Assembly (NCBI GenBank): GCA_947179485.1
Contig: OX359246.1
Coordinates: 20,336,001 to 20,400,000, forward strand
Reading direction: 5' to 3'
DNA length: 64,000 nt
Source of the DNA: Allacma fusca
Lineage: Eukaryota; Arthropoda; Collembola; Symphypleona; Sminthuridae
In this document: positions 51,740 to 62,297 of the stretch, piece after piece
Position numbering within the stretch: position 1 is the stretch's first letter
Layout of the letters: each line of letters starts with the position of its first letter
Notes under the pieces: generated by a model
Told to the model about the DNA's origin: nothing
The model's database searches: none
Seen by the model: only the letters and a program-made list of their open reading frames with translations
Translations under genes and position numbers: made by a program

Positions 51740-52460
51740 GAATTGGATATCGTCTGACATATAGTACAAATATGAATGATTCTGTTTCACATATTTAAGA
51801 TACAAAAAATGAAAGTAGCTGACGGACATTTTTTTAAATACACTCTTAAATACATACTAAGTTCCTTAATTTTCCTCCCCTAGCACACATGTTACTGTGC
51901 ACACAATTAAAATTTTGTCCTGAGGTTAAGGCTTCATTACGCATAGTATTATTATATCCAAATGAGCAGAGTAAATAAGGTGACGCCACAAAAGATTTGG
52001 GGTTGTGCTTGTTAGTGTATTTATGCATTTACACATAATCCAATTGACCGTATTGTCTTTTGTGCAATCATATGCCCCGGATCTCAATTATTATTCAATT
52101 AGTGTTAATGCTCATTTAATTTTAAATATGAGGTGTTTACGTTAGCTCTATGGGGATTGGTGGATAATTTGGGGAGCTTACTGTGGCTCGAATGAGATGT
52201 GCGGAATCAACGAGTGGAGGGACAGTTATAGTTTGGACATACAAACATACATATGTACTATAGTTAAACGGTTTCGGAGTGTTCTATTTTAGTGTTCATT
52301 TTAGGGTCTTTACAGGCCATTTACTATAGTTCAGACTCATGTATGTATGTAATTTAACTGAATTAGCCCAATATGCACACGACAAGTTAGGTGCTTTTGT
52401 TGAGTTTTTATCGTTTCTAGCAGTCAAATAAAGATTTCACTTTGCCGTTTAATTATTTCA
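51740..52460 (+). pseudogene. Ghost receptor copy (coding region deleted)
   Basis: 51,743-52,085 matches the 5' flank of copy 1 (25,632-25,905; landmarks ATCGTCTGAC, ATATGAATGATTCT, AATCCAATTGAC and ATTGTCTTTTG). It runs straight into 52,095-52,135, which matches the last codons and stop region of copy 1 exon 3 (TTATTxAATTAGTGTxAATGCT then ATATGAGGTG). The downstream flank continues to match copy 1 until a PIF-like element at 52,465, and resumes from 54,374 to about 54,567. A whole receptor gene was therefore lost by deletion. Confidence 0.75.
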
Positions 52461-52464
52461 ATAA

Positions 52465-54373
52465 GGGAGTATGCACATATTACGTTTCATTTTTTCACGA
52501 TTTTTGGATCCTACCCTCCCTATCGTCATCCTAAAGTCATTTTTCCGTGACCCCACCCTCCGCTGTAAACGTCATTAAAGCAAAAACGCAGACAAAAACT
52601 ACTTGACCGATTTCGTTCAAGAAATTTGAATTTTTTTATCATTGTTTGTGTCGAAAACTCGTAAGAGTTAGTTATTGATTAAAATCGGTTGGCGTGTTCG
52701 TGCGAAAAGCATAAATTTTGGAGGAAGAAAAGAGAAATAATAAAAAAAACCAACAAATGATTACCTCTGGGGAAACTAGAGATCGTGGCCATATTATTTT
52801 GGTTTCCCGTTCGCGGACAAACGCACAACAGCAATTGGTGTTTTTGCAAAGAGCCTAATATTATTCAAAAATAAACTTTTAACGTCAGTAGTATGGTCAA
52901 ATTCGCTCTGATTCCAGTCAGCCATATTTCCCATAATTTCCGTCGGTAAGTCCGACGAATACTCCGCTATACATGCTGTCTAAAACTACATTTTATAGCT
53001 TTGAACAACATATTCAATGCTTCTCGAGATCCTTTCTAACGAGCTTCTATGAGCAGCTCTTTTGCGGGATTCATATGCAACAAAATACAAAATAGTAATT
53101 GCATATATGGTAGGTTTGGCTTTAAAGGTTGTGTTGAATGTTCGGGCAGTAGTAGACAGGGGATAGTTTTGAGACATTTAGCATGACAAACCGCCAAATT
53201 TATCAGGTGAGTCAATGGTTACAAATTAGAAGTTCGGAAACATGCTGCTTAAAGAGAACAGCAGCCGGGACAAAGTTCGGTATTACAATTTTGACCAAAT
53301 TGCTCCGCGAGGGACTGGGATGACAACGATTTATTTGCAAATCATACTGAAATTTTGTACTTAAGGCACACCAAATTAATTTTGGCCAACAGTTTGTCTA
53401 AAATATATTTTGACGCCATTCTTGACTAATGTTTTGAGGATTTCCAGGATCCAAAGTTTGGTATGGTTGTGGTTAGGGATGCCAATGGTCTGGGCCGGAC
53501 CATTATTAATGGTCCGTTATTGGTCTGGTCCCAGATTTGTATGGTCTGGTCCGGTCTGATCCAACTTTTGGACCACACCAGATACAATTGGTCCAGCTTC
53601 AGGATCATGGTCCCCAAAGTACGCAAAATAAAAATTTATGAGTTAACGAAATCCTATGAAACATATTAAAAATGTAATTTCTGCGGATACAAGAAGAATT
53701 TGACTGGATAAAATGGGATTATTTAACTGCTCTCAATGGTTTTCTGGACCATGGTCCGGACCATGGTCTTTGGTCTGGTCTGGTCCAAATGACTGGATCA
53801 GCCCATTGGTCCGGTCTGGGCTTTGAACCAGACCAGTTTCATAAAATCTGAATCAGACCAGACCATAGGCATCATTAGTTGTCGTGCTTACAGGAATAAT
53901 TCTAAAATACGTGACACATGCTGGCTTCTTTTATTTCAACACTTCCTGTAATATTGCCAGGATGTTCACAGTTGACACTGTCAGCACTTGTAGTATTGTT
54001 AGCACCAAGGGCGACAGTAACTGGAATCGTGAGAATGAAATATTTGAAAAACATACTGAGATTGACGAACGTGATTTTGTAACCATTCCTATATAAGCCA
54101 AGATTCTTTGGAATGCTCATGGTTAACAGAGATTTGAAATAATGTATGACCTACATGTGTATATAAAATGTATCCGTGGTCTTTCAGCAATACAAGTTTG
54201 CTACAAAAACAATGAGTCTAACAATTATCCCTGTTTATTCCTCATATTTTTCTGAGAATAGGTGAAACATCATCAGCAAGGTTACCCCCACCCTCCCCTT
54301 GGTATACACAAAATCATCAGCTTCAAGACCCCCTCCCTCCCCCAAAAGTGAAACGTAATATGTGCACACTCCC
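52465..54373. mobile_element. PIF/Harbinger-like non-autonomous element with TAA flanks
   Basis: Tips GGGAGTATGCACATATTACG and its inverse CGTAATATGTGCACACTCCC are flanked by TAA (52462-52464, 54374-54376), matching the 3-bp TWA target duplications of PIF/Harbinger. It sits in the ghost-unit flank, whose copy 1 counterpart (28,495) lacks it. No transposase is visible. Element K is nested inside. Confidence 0.78.
53474..53877. mobile_element. hAT-like element K, 8-bp TSD GTTGT(G/C)GT
   Basis: Tips TAGGGATGCCAATGGTCTGG and, inverted, TAATGATGCCTATGGTCTGG. Flanks GTTGTGGT and GTTGTCGT match at 7 of 8. The 400-bp body is built from GGTCTGGTCC, CCATGGTCCGGACC and CAGACCAGACC motifs. It is nested in the PIF-like element. 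Confidence 0.82.
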
Positions 54374-55726
54374 TAACTTCATATTAATTGTGAACAGGTG
54401 TGGTGCAGTTGAGTAAAAAATGCACCTTATCCTTATATTGATTTGGTAAAATATAATATTTGGAGATAAATGCTTAGGATGTTAAAATGTGACGTAGTCA
54501 CAGTAAGTATCATTTCAATCTTAATTAACAGGAATCACACTTTTAAATCCCAGATATTACCAGACAATAAGGTCCTCAACGGATAGGATAATTCCCTCAT
54601 CCTTTTAGTATCCTATCCAATCCGAATTTTGACCGATAAAATTGGAGCGTATCCGATCTTGTCAGCTTCCATCGGATTCATACTAACCTTATCCGAAGCT
54701 TATCCGTAATTTTTCGGATGGCATGCTTACCCTATCCGAAGCCGTCGGATACAAAAAAGGAGCTTTCCTATCCTATCCGCGGATATCCGACCCTATCTGC
54801 GGATACACGAATCAATTGTTGAAATTAAAATTACTCCTAGAATTTGGGTTTTAGTTATTTTTATTTTAGTGTAGTGCTATTTTAGTTTATAATAATAATA
54901 ATAGATTATAATAAACTGTTAGGTTATAACGAATTGTAATGGTAGAAGAAACTACAAGAATGTTTGTTTGGCAAAATTTTTAATATAAACAATTTAAGAA
55001 TTAATAGTTCTTTCGTTTCGCATATCGGATATCCTCAAAAACTAACTTACTGGAAAGTTTTAACAATTGAAGTCTATAAGGACAGGTAACTAGAATAAGC
55101 AGCTGAATATCAAAATCTGTCTGAATTTCTGATCAAAACATAAATACTTGAAGACATGTTAATATTCGTGCGGTTCGGTTTTCTATTGACTACAAAAGTT
55201 GCATGAACTTAAAAAAGTATAAACGTTTTGAGAAATCACCGAACTAATGCGCTGTCGGTGACTGCAGCAGATATCAGTTGTTTGAGTCGTCGTCATGCTT
55301 TCAAAAATTCGTTTATCCGCGGATATCCTTGGATATCCGTCGGATTATCCTTAAAACAAAAAGTCGCCATCCGGCTCGTTCGAACAGTTTATGTAGATAC
55401 GAGCACTGCACAGCCAGCAAATTGCTGGCTTAGCGAGGAAAATGTAAAAAGGATAGACAGTAAATAATAGATGTATGCAATAGCTAGCTGCACAACCCTA
55501 GTAAATGTGTAGACTAATGTACGGTAAAACGATTTTTTCATTTAATTTTGCCTTAAATTTTTTAAAATGATTCTCTCTTCTAATTTGAAAGAGTGCGTGG
55601 GCCGTCTTGGTTGTGGACGGCTGCCCGTGCAATGTCGCCGCCCTTGCTACTGTATAATGCTTTTAATTTTTTTAGAATAATTTTCATAATTTATTTAGTC
55701 AGCTATTGCTGGCTCAGCAAATAAAA

Positions 55727-56386
55727 CTTAGCAGCAAAAAAGCTTAAAAGTAAAGTTGCTTTTCCGCTCTTAAAAGTAATAAACAAGTTATGGTACAATA
55801 ATTATTTTGTAGTACAAAAATATGCATGAATAATGAAATTATTTATTGAAAAAGCAACGCGATCACACATGATTTAATAAAGAACTTTTTCTCACACATG
55901 TCATGTTTTTGTAATATCTGTTTTCTTTGTCTTTTGCTATTATTACGCAATCTGTGATAATCTGGTGCACGTAACTTTGGAATTTTATAATTTTTTAAGT
56001 CTGTTGGAATTTGTAGCAGAGGATCACTTCAATGAACTTTTATTTTCGCTTACAAAATTTGACTTTTTTCTGATGAAGCAAACATTGGATGTATACATAA
56101 ATGTAGGATGGCTGTAGCAGAACTTCGTTTTACGATAAAATTACACAAATTATTATTGTTTCATGCATTTTCGGGAACACCATACGAAATAAAATTGAAT
56201 CTGTAATAACACATTACAAAATATTTGTGTGAATTAAAAATAATGTGTGATCGCGTTGCTTTTTCAATAAATAATTTCATTATTCATGCATATTTTTGTA
56301 CTACAAAATAATTATTGTACCATAACTTGTTTATTACTTTTAAGAGCGGAAAAGCAACTTTACTTTTAAGCTTTTTTGCTGCTAAG
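55727..56386. mobile_element. Fold-back element M2, related to 42,005-42,554
   Basis: Arms of about 165 bp, starting CTTAGCAGCAAAAAAGCTT, are near-perfect inverted repeats around a 320-bp loop. The arm block AAGTTGCTTTTCCGCTCTTAAAAGTxATxAACAAGTTATGG parallels the arm of the TTAA fold-back element at 42 kb. The target duplication could not be defined. Confidence 0.75.
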
Positions 56387-56548
56387 TTTATTTATTTCTT
56401 TTACAATAAATATTTGTTAAGTATGGATACATCTGCAAGTATAATGCTGTAATTAAACCATGCATGTATTAATTTATTCTAATGCTGAACTTAAACATTG
56501 TAACAAAAATGAAATATGTATTTATTAATATATATGGACTGACAGGAG

Positions 56549-57908
56549 CAGAGCTGCGCTCAAGTCAAGTAAATCCCAAACTTGACCCTTACTTGACTTA
56601 ACCCTGATTGTCAAGCAGATTTTTCAGTCGGTCTTGAACTTGACGGTACATGGTTAGACAATTACATGAAAATTCAGGGTCAAGTATTCAAGTAATTACT
56701 TTTCGCGTAACTTGAACCTGGCCAAATATAGCCGGGAGGCCGGGACAACTCTTGACTTGACCATGACGTGATCATGACCCGAACTTGAACTTGAATTGTC
56801 AAGTATTTTTCAAAATAGAAATAGAAAAATAGTATTCACACCTGACCATGACCCGTACTTGACCGTGATTTGAAATACTCATGGTCTCAAAGGTGGGCGC
56901 CTCCCCTACATGTAGGGCCTACAAGTAGGCAAAATATAGGATGCAAAAAAATGCTCATGCTAATTGTAGGGAATATATAGGGGGATACCTTGTTGTGTAG
57001 ATTGCTTATAAAATGTGCTGGGCATAATAATTTATTAATATAAATGTAGACTAAATGTAGGCGCACATTTTACATGCATTTATATGTTAGGTTGATGTAC
57101 TTACTATGCTGTGGACAATTTCTACTGTTTAAACATTGCTTCCTAAATTTTTTTTCCTAAAATTGACGAATAGCTAGGAAATTAATTTTGTTTCTAAGTG
57201 CAGTTATAAGTTATAAATTTGTTTAATTTTCGCGAAGTATTCAAATTGGTTATCCTGAGGGTGCATGCATGGGGTTATGTAAATGTTCTAAGGAAAAGAA
57301 CACTTCAAAAGTCTTACAGTAAGTTCCCTAATAGTATTAAAAGGAAAAATAATATAATGTTTGCTTTCGATAAAGTTTTCCCATGTGATGTCAAGGGCGA
57401 AGGGGAACTACAAACACATCTATATATTGGCGCTATCATACATACTATACATAATTCTCTTATTGTTAATGGAGGTACTTTAATTATATATGATATACCT
57501 ACGTCTGGGATGAATTAATAAAACGTATAACGCCTGGAGAACCCCAATTTGACATAGAGGAAATCCTTGTGTAGGGAGACAACTCAGGCGTTCTTATATC
57601 AGCATAGATTCCCTATAAACTTTTACATATTACTCATATAGGCGCAAATATAGGCTACAATTATGTAGGCGTAAATGTAGGCTGTGGAATTTTTCAAGAA
57701 TATGCAGGCGTATATGTAGGCTATAGTTTTCTTTTTAAAAAGTAGGCTTGCGAATAATCCTTTCATATATGTCGGTATATTTTTTAGCGACATCAATGTA
57801 TGCAAAATGTAGGCAGTATCGGGTATTAAAAATATATGTAGGATATAGGCGAGGCACACTATTTTGCCCACGTTTGCGATGGTCTACTTGAACTTGAGCG
57901 CAGCTCTG
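56549..57908. mobile_element. hAT-like element I, 8-bp TSD GACAGGAG
   Basis: Tips CAGAGCTGCG and CGCAGCTCTG are flanked by perfect 8-bp GACAGGAG (56541-56548, 57909-57916). The body has TCAAGTCAAGT, CTTGACC and GAACTTGA motifs. Without nested element J it is only about 370 bp. Its left 280 bp matches, inverted, the right end of element F (46,620-46,857). Confidence 0.93.
56888..57877. mobile_element. hAT-like element J nested in I, TSD (C/G)ATGGTCT
   Basis: Tips CAAAGGTGGGC and GCCCACGTTTGC, with flanks CATGGTCT and GATGGTCT (7 of 8). Comparison with the element F end, where GACCATGAGTATTTCAAG is continuous, supports the insertion point. Subterminal motifs are TATAGGCGAGG and (A)TGTAGGCGTA. 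A 99-codon open frame at 57,219-57,518 lies in the core. Confidence 0.78.
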
Positions 57909-59024
57909 GACAGGAGTAGCCCAGCACTGAATGTATTCAAATACCATCGTTGAGGAATGGCTTCAAAGCCCAGTGCCCCTGTCTGTCGTGGAGGTGAGAA
58001 AGAGATTTGGGTTCTGCTGGATGTACTGCTTTAGCAAACTATAGTTAGCATGCACGCAACGCTCACTTCAATGTGAGTGGATTTCTGTGAAAACTCTTAT
58101 TTCCCCTGACATATCAGTAGTTGTAGTATCGTTATGATATGAAAGACTTTTCGGTCCAAAATTCCTTTTCATCCGATTTATTCGTGAACGTTTTTATTAT
58201 TTTTTTGTTTGAAAAGATTAATGTTTCAAAGTATCCTAGTATTATTTTTTTTCAAACTATCAATGTTTAAATAATCTTATGCTAACTGCAGTAACCAAAA
58301 GGTCTACTTTAACGCAAATTAATTTTTACAGTGAGAACCCTTCGTTGTCGCAACATGCCCTTTTTTACATCGGTTTACATAATATTAAGGGACATTTGTG
58401 CCAAATTTTAAGAAAATCGCTAGTGAGGAACACCCTTAGAATTTTTGCAATGCTAATTAAATGGTAGCTAGGATAGGTCTTAGATAGCAACGATGCCAAA
58501 AAAATGTTGATATATGCGAATAACTCTAGAGCCTCTTCATTTGCAACATTGAAAATATTCACGCACATTAATTGAAGTCTCTAATCGACTTTAAGCCCTT
58601 CAAATTGCCAATCGGACCCCCCGTTCAAAAGTCACATGAAAAAACATTTTTTTACCCTCCAGTGATAGCAGAGGTAGTTGCTTTTTAAGGCCAGAAAAGT
58701 TGTTTGGCAAAAAATTAAAAACGTGACAGAGAGAAGATAAAGCAACTTTCCAAAAAAAGCTCGCGTTTTGAATCTCAAATCCGCAAAAAAATGTAAAACA
58801 GTTTTTTTAATAATTTCGAGTTATTAAGACTTCTTAACATCCTTTTTTCATTTGAGCAACATTATTTTCATTCAAAAAAAAGAAAAAAAAAGAAAAAGCG
58901 CAAAACAGTATAACGCTTTAATTTTTTTTTTAATTTAAAAAAAAATAATTTAAATAATTTATTTAGCCAGTTATTGATGGCTCAGCCAATAAAAAAAGCG
59001 CGCGAATATTTGAATCTTACCATC

Positions 59025-59098
59025 ACGGAGACGGAGACGGAGACGAAGACGGAGACGGAGACGAAGACGGAGACGAAGACGAAGACGGAGACGGAGAC
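59025..59098. repeat. GAGACG/GAAGACG hexamer microsatellite
   Basis: About twelve GGAGAC/GAAGAC hexamers in tandem just inside the right end of element L. It is open in several frames by virtue of its period and is not a gene. Confidence 0.9.
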
Positions 59099-59777
59099 TA
59101 TCCACTCTTTCAACTTAGAAGAGAGGACTAGTACCCGGTCATATACGTGATTTTGTTCGGATGGGAATGGCACAAGCGATCCGTTCGGATAAATATAGGA
59201 TTGGATAATCCTCAGTTTTATCCAATCCGTATCCGTTCGGATATATCTGATTCGTTGAGAACCTTACCTCTGACCACTGTATGCTTGTATAGTGGCTCCT
59301 GTTTATACTGGGAAAATCATTATGTACACGTTGTACCTTTTATTCGGAATGGAAAAATGACACGGTCACAGAGAGTTCAAATGTTTAATTCAAACGGTGG
59401 TCGACTGCAAATATGACTGAAAAATTAAAATTAAATGAAAACTTGAAATTGAAACTCAAGAGAATACATATATGAAAATGGTGAGTAAATGAAAATCGTG
59501 TGCAAACTTGATACAAAATAAGATTAGAAACAAGTTGAAAACAAGTTAGAGCAACGCTTTCGCACTCAAACTTTGGAGAATGTTGTTCTTTTTTGATTTT
59601 AAATTTTATGTAGCAAAATTATCTAACTCAAGTTTTAACTAAATAGTATCAAGCTCTAACATAATTTTATCTCACCTTCTTATATTTAAAAACATCAGTA
59701 GCTACAAATGTGTGTACTGTTTTCATTAAAAAACCCGAACACATACTTGAAGTTGGCTGTATATCTTTGACATCACT

Positions 59778-60053
59778 TTGTTTTTTGAATTTTCGAAATT
59801 ATTTATGAAAACTGAATTTCGGAAACATTTCCTACAGATGTGGAATGAATTGACCCGGGATTATGAGTTCCACGACTTAAAACAAAAGGTATTAAAATTA
59901 TTAAACGAATTTTCGAATGGTGTTAAAATCAATTACAAACTTTGTGGATTGTCTTTGTTAGCCAAATCTATCCAGAGACGATCTGAATTGTCTACAATCC
60001 TGAGTAATCTTCTTATTCTTCCGTTGTCTGACACCATTTTATTTTATCTGTAA
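59778..60053 (+). other. Unrecognised 91-codon open frame in the duplicated flank
   Basis: It encodes a Lys/Leu-rich peptide (FRKHFLQMWNELTRDYEFHDLKQKVLKLLNEF). The equivalent DNA in the copy 3 unit (47,590-47,815) is recognisable but broken by stops and deletions. It may be a relic of an exon that was duplicated with the receptor unit. No family recognised. Confidence 0.25.
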
Positions 60054-60417
60054 CCTGCACAAGATTATTGAATGGATGGTAAGTGCGACGCTTAGGCCCA
60101 AAACCCTGAATAAATATTGAGTCTGATTGATAAAGGTGAGCACGCTCTGTGAAAATAATTGTATTGTGAAGGTTTAACGCTTAACTACTAACCAAATCAC
60201 ATTATTTGCATCCACAGTGCATTGTAATAATAAAATTACCGTTAAGTACACTTGATGAATAATGCATCTTGTCGATTTATGTACATAGGTGAACTCTATT
60301 CTATTAAATACTTTCAAGTAGAAATTGGAATATTTCACGTATTTAGGAAAGTACTTACATGCATACAAGATTCGTAGTATGGTTCTGCTAACACATGCAT
60401 ATATATTAGCGTCAACA

Positions 60418-61490
60418 AGTGCTTGACACGGGTACAAAAAATCGGTACCCGAACCCACATCCGTGCTCGAAGTTCGGGTATTGCAATATCTGGGAATTGT
60501 ACCCACACCCAAACCCGAGTATCCGGGTTAAAATTTTTCATACCCGTACCCGCAATGTAATCTGCAGCCATATACCTATACCCACATAAATATATTAAAA
60601 ATCAAAAGTACAGTGGACTAGTTGAAGATCTTTACAGCAAATTAATTACTACATAGTATGACATATACTTTAGTATATCAGACATGCACTAAGTATTTGC
60701 AAGTTGTAGAACATTTCCCTCAGCATAGAAGGAGTAGAGGTATAATAAATGTTGCATTTCCTAGGGTTTGGTTTTTTCAACATTTCAAAAGTAAAATACC
60801 CTCCGCCATATTTGCACAATTTCACACGGTCTTTCAGCGAGCTACCAAACAGGTCTCAAGGCTAATCACCGTAGAAATGTTAAGACAGATGATGAAATCA
60901 AAAGGTTTTCAAATTTAAATTATTTGAATAAATCCTGTAAGGCAAACTTGTAAGTAAAATACTAAAGCAAAGTTTTTGCTTCACTTTCTTGAAGGCTGTA
61001 TGGTTTTGAGCTGCGAGTATCGAACTAGTTTTGAAAATTCGGGACGAAACTCCTAAAAAGTAGGAAAGCCAAATATATTTCTCCTTTGATTGCTGCTGAT
61101 GTGGGGAACGTTTTATGGCACCTAGTCCATATAAACATGTTTATAGATATACAATATTTTTGCACATAAACATAACTGACTAGCAGTTTTGTCAAAATTG
61201 TTTTATATTTTTATGCTATTTTTAAAAACACTAAAAAGCAGACCAAAGTTTCCAACGTATAGGTATGCAATTCGTCAAAATGTCTGAATTCTCATAGTAT
61301 CTAAATACACGGGTACAAGGGTTGCGGTTAAGAGTAAGTGACCACGTTATACCCATACCCGTATCCGTACCCGAAATTTTGAGCCCACCAAAGTGTACAC
61401 GAAATTGTTCGGGTACACTAAATCGGTACCCGGATAGTACCCATACCCGTTTACTCGATTATTACCCACACCCATGCCGAGAAATGCTAG
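60418..61490. mobile_element. GGGTACC-motif element in the copy 4 flank
   Basis: It begins about AAGTGCTTGACACGGGTAC and ends about CCCATGCCGAGAAATGCTAG, and both ends are dense in GGTACCCGAACCC, ATACCCGTACCCG and GGGTACAA motifs. The copies 2 and 3 flanks contain instead an unbroken GTCAACGCACxATxAT segment, so this is an insertion, with local loss at the site. The tips are only weakly inverted and no TSD is clear. The class is probably hAT-like by analogy. Confidence 0.6.
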
Positions 61491-62003
61491 TCCACATAAC
61501 AGAATAATTCATTGGCTTTTATTCCCTCCAATACAATTTTTAGCGACTTCTTTTCCAATCATTCTTCACCAAATCTTTTAAAGTACGTATGTATGTCTTG
61601 CAGCTTATTTATATTTCATGAGCAATATTGCAGACTATGATGGCAAGTAGAGGGCAAAATTCGTTTCACGGCCACAAAACAAATGTTTGTTGTACATATA
61701 AATATATTTACATACGTATAGATAATACCTTAACGGATTTGACTTAATTGCCAATTTTGTAGTCAACCCAGTTTCGGTACATATGGAAACTCGAAGTTGC
61801 CACGAATTATCTTACATTTCGTCTTAAATAATTAATTACATATAAAGCAAGGTTATTTACACTTACGTAAAACATCCGTTTCGGCATTTTTATTTCACCT
61901 TACACGACATTGACCCTTACTGAATTATAGATTGTGCAGAATAAGCGAAATAAATATGCACATATAATTTGATGCAAATTATTTTTCATTTCGACTGCAA
62001 CTG

Positions 62004-62011
62004 TGACGTCA
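62004..62011. promoter_or_regulatory. CRE palindrome TGACGTCA, copy 4
   Basis: 294 bp upstream of the ATG, followed by GGTTGACACAATTA. It is equivalent in position and context to those of copies 2 and 3. The second conserved 5' block lies at about 62,065-62,160. Confidence 0.5.
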
Positions 62012-62297
62012 GGTTGACACAATTAACTAATAAGCTCGAGGATTTATTGGAAACTTCGCACTTGTCAAGGAAGATGCATATTAGATAATCACCCATGATG
62101 GTCAATTAATTATGAGACGTAATAACCATTTAATTTAAGCACGCGCGCATTTCTAAAAATATTGATTTGTTTTTCTGATGAGTACTAATAAGCTTCAAAT
62201 TGCATTCATAAATGCACTTTACTTGAATGTAAGCAGCACTAACCTGATGTAGCCCTTAGTGCATTGAAGACTTGGCAGGAATCCTGCGGGTGGGAAA

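Larger units (their letters stand above)
54568..59266. mobile_element. Element L with TAAGGTTCTCAACG tips (composite)
   Basis: The left tip TAAGGTCCTCAACGGATA and right tip CGTTGAGAACCTTA are inverted, and nearby zones are full of ATCCGCGGATATCC, TATCCGAT and CGGATAxxAT motifs (54,575-54,815; 55,310-55,350; 59,150-59,255). The interval contains nested elements M2, I and J. No matching TSD was found, so these could be ends of two different copies. The tips look hAT-like. Confidence 0.5.

Noticed and set aside
53426..53669. Frames over GGTCTGGTC repeats
   Set aside because: They arise from element K's motif array and occur on both strands at once.
58982..59173. Frame over the GAGACG repeat
   Set aside because: A hexamer microsatellite is open in several frames by periodicity alone.
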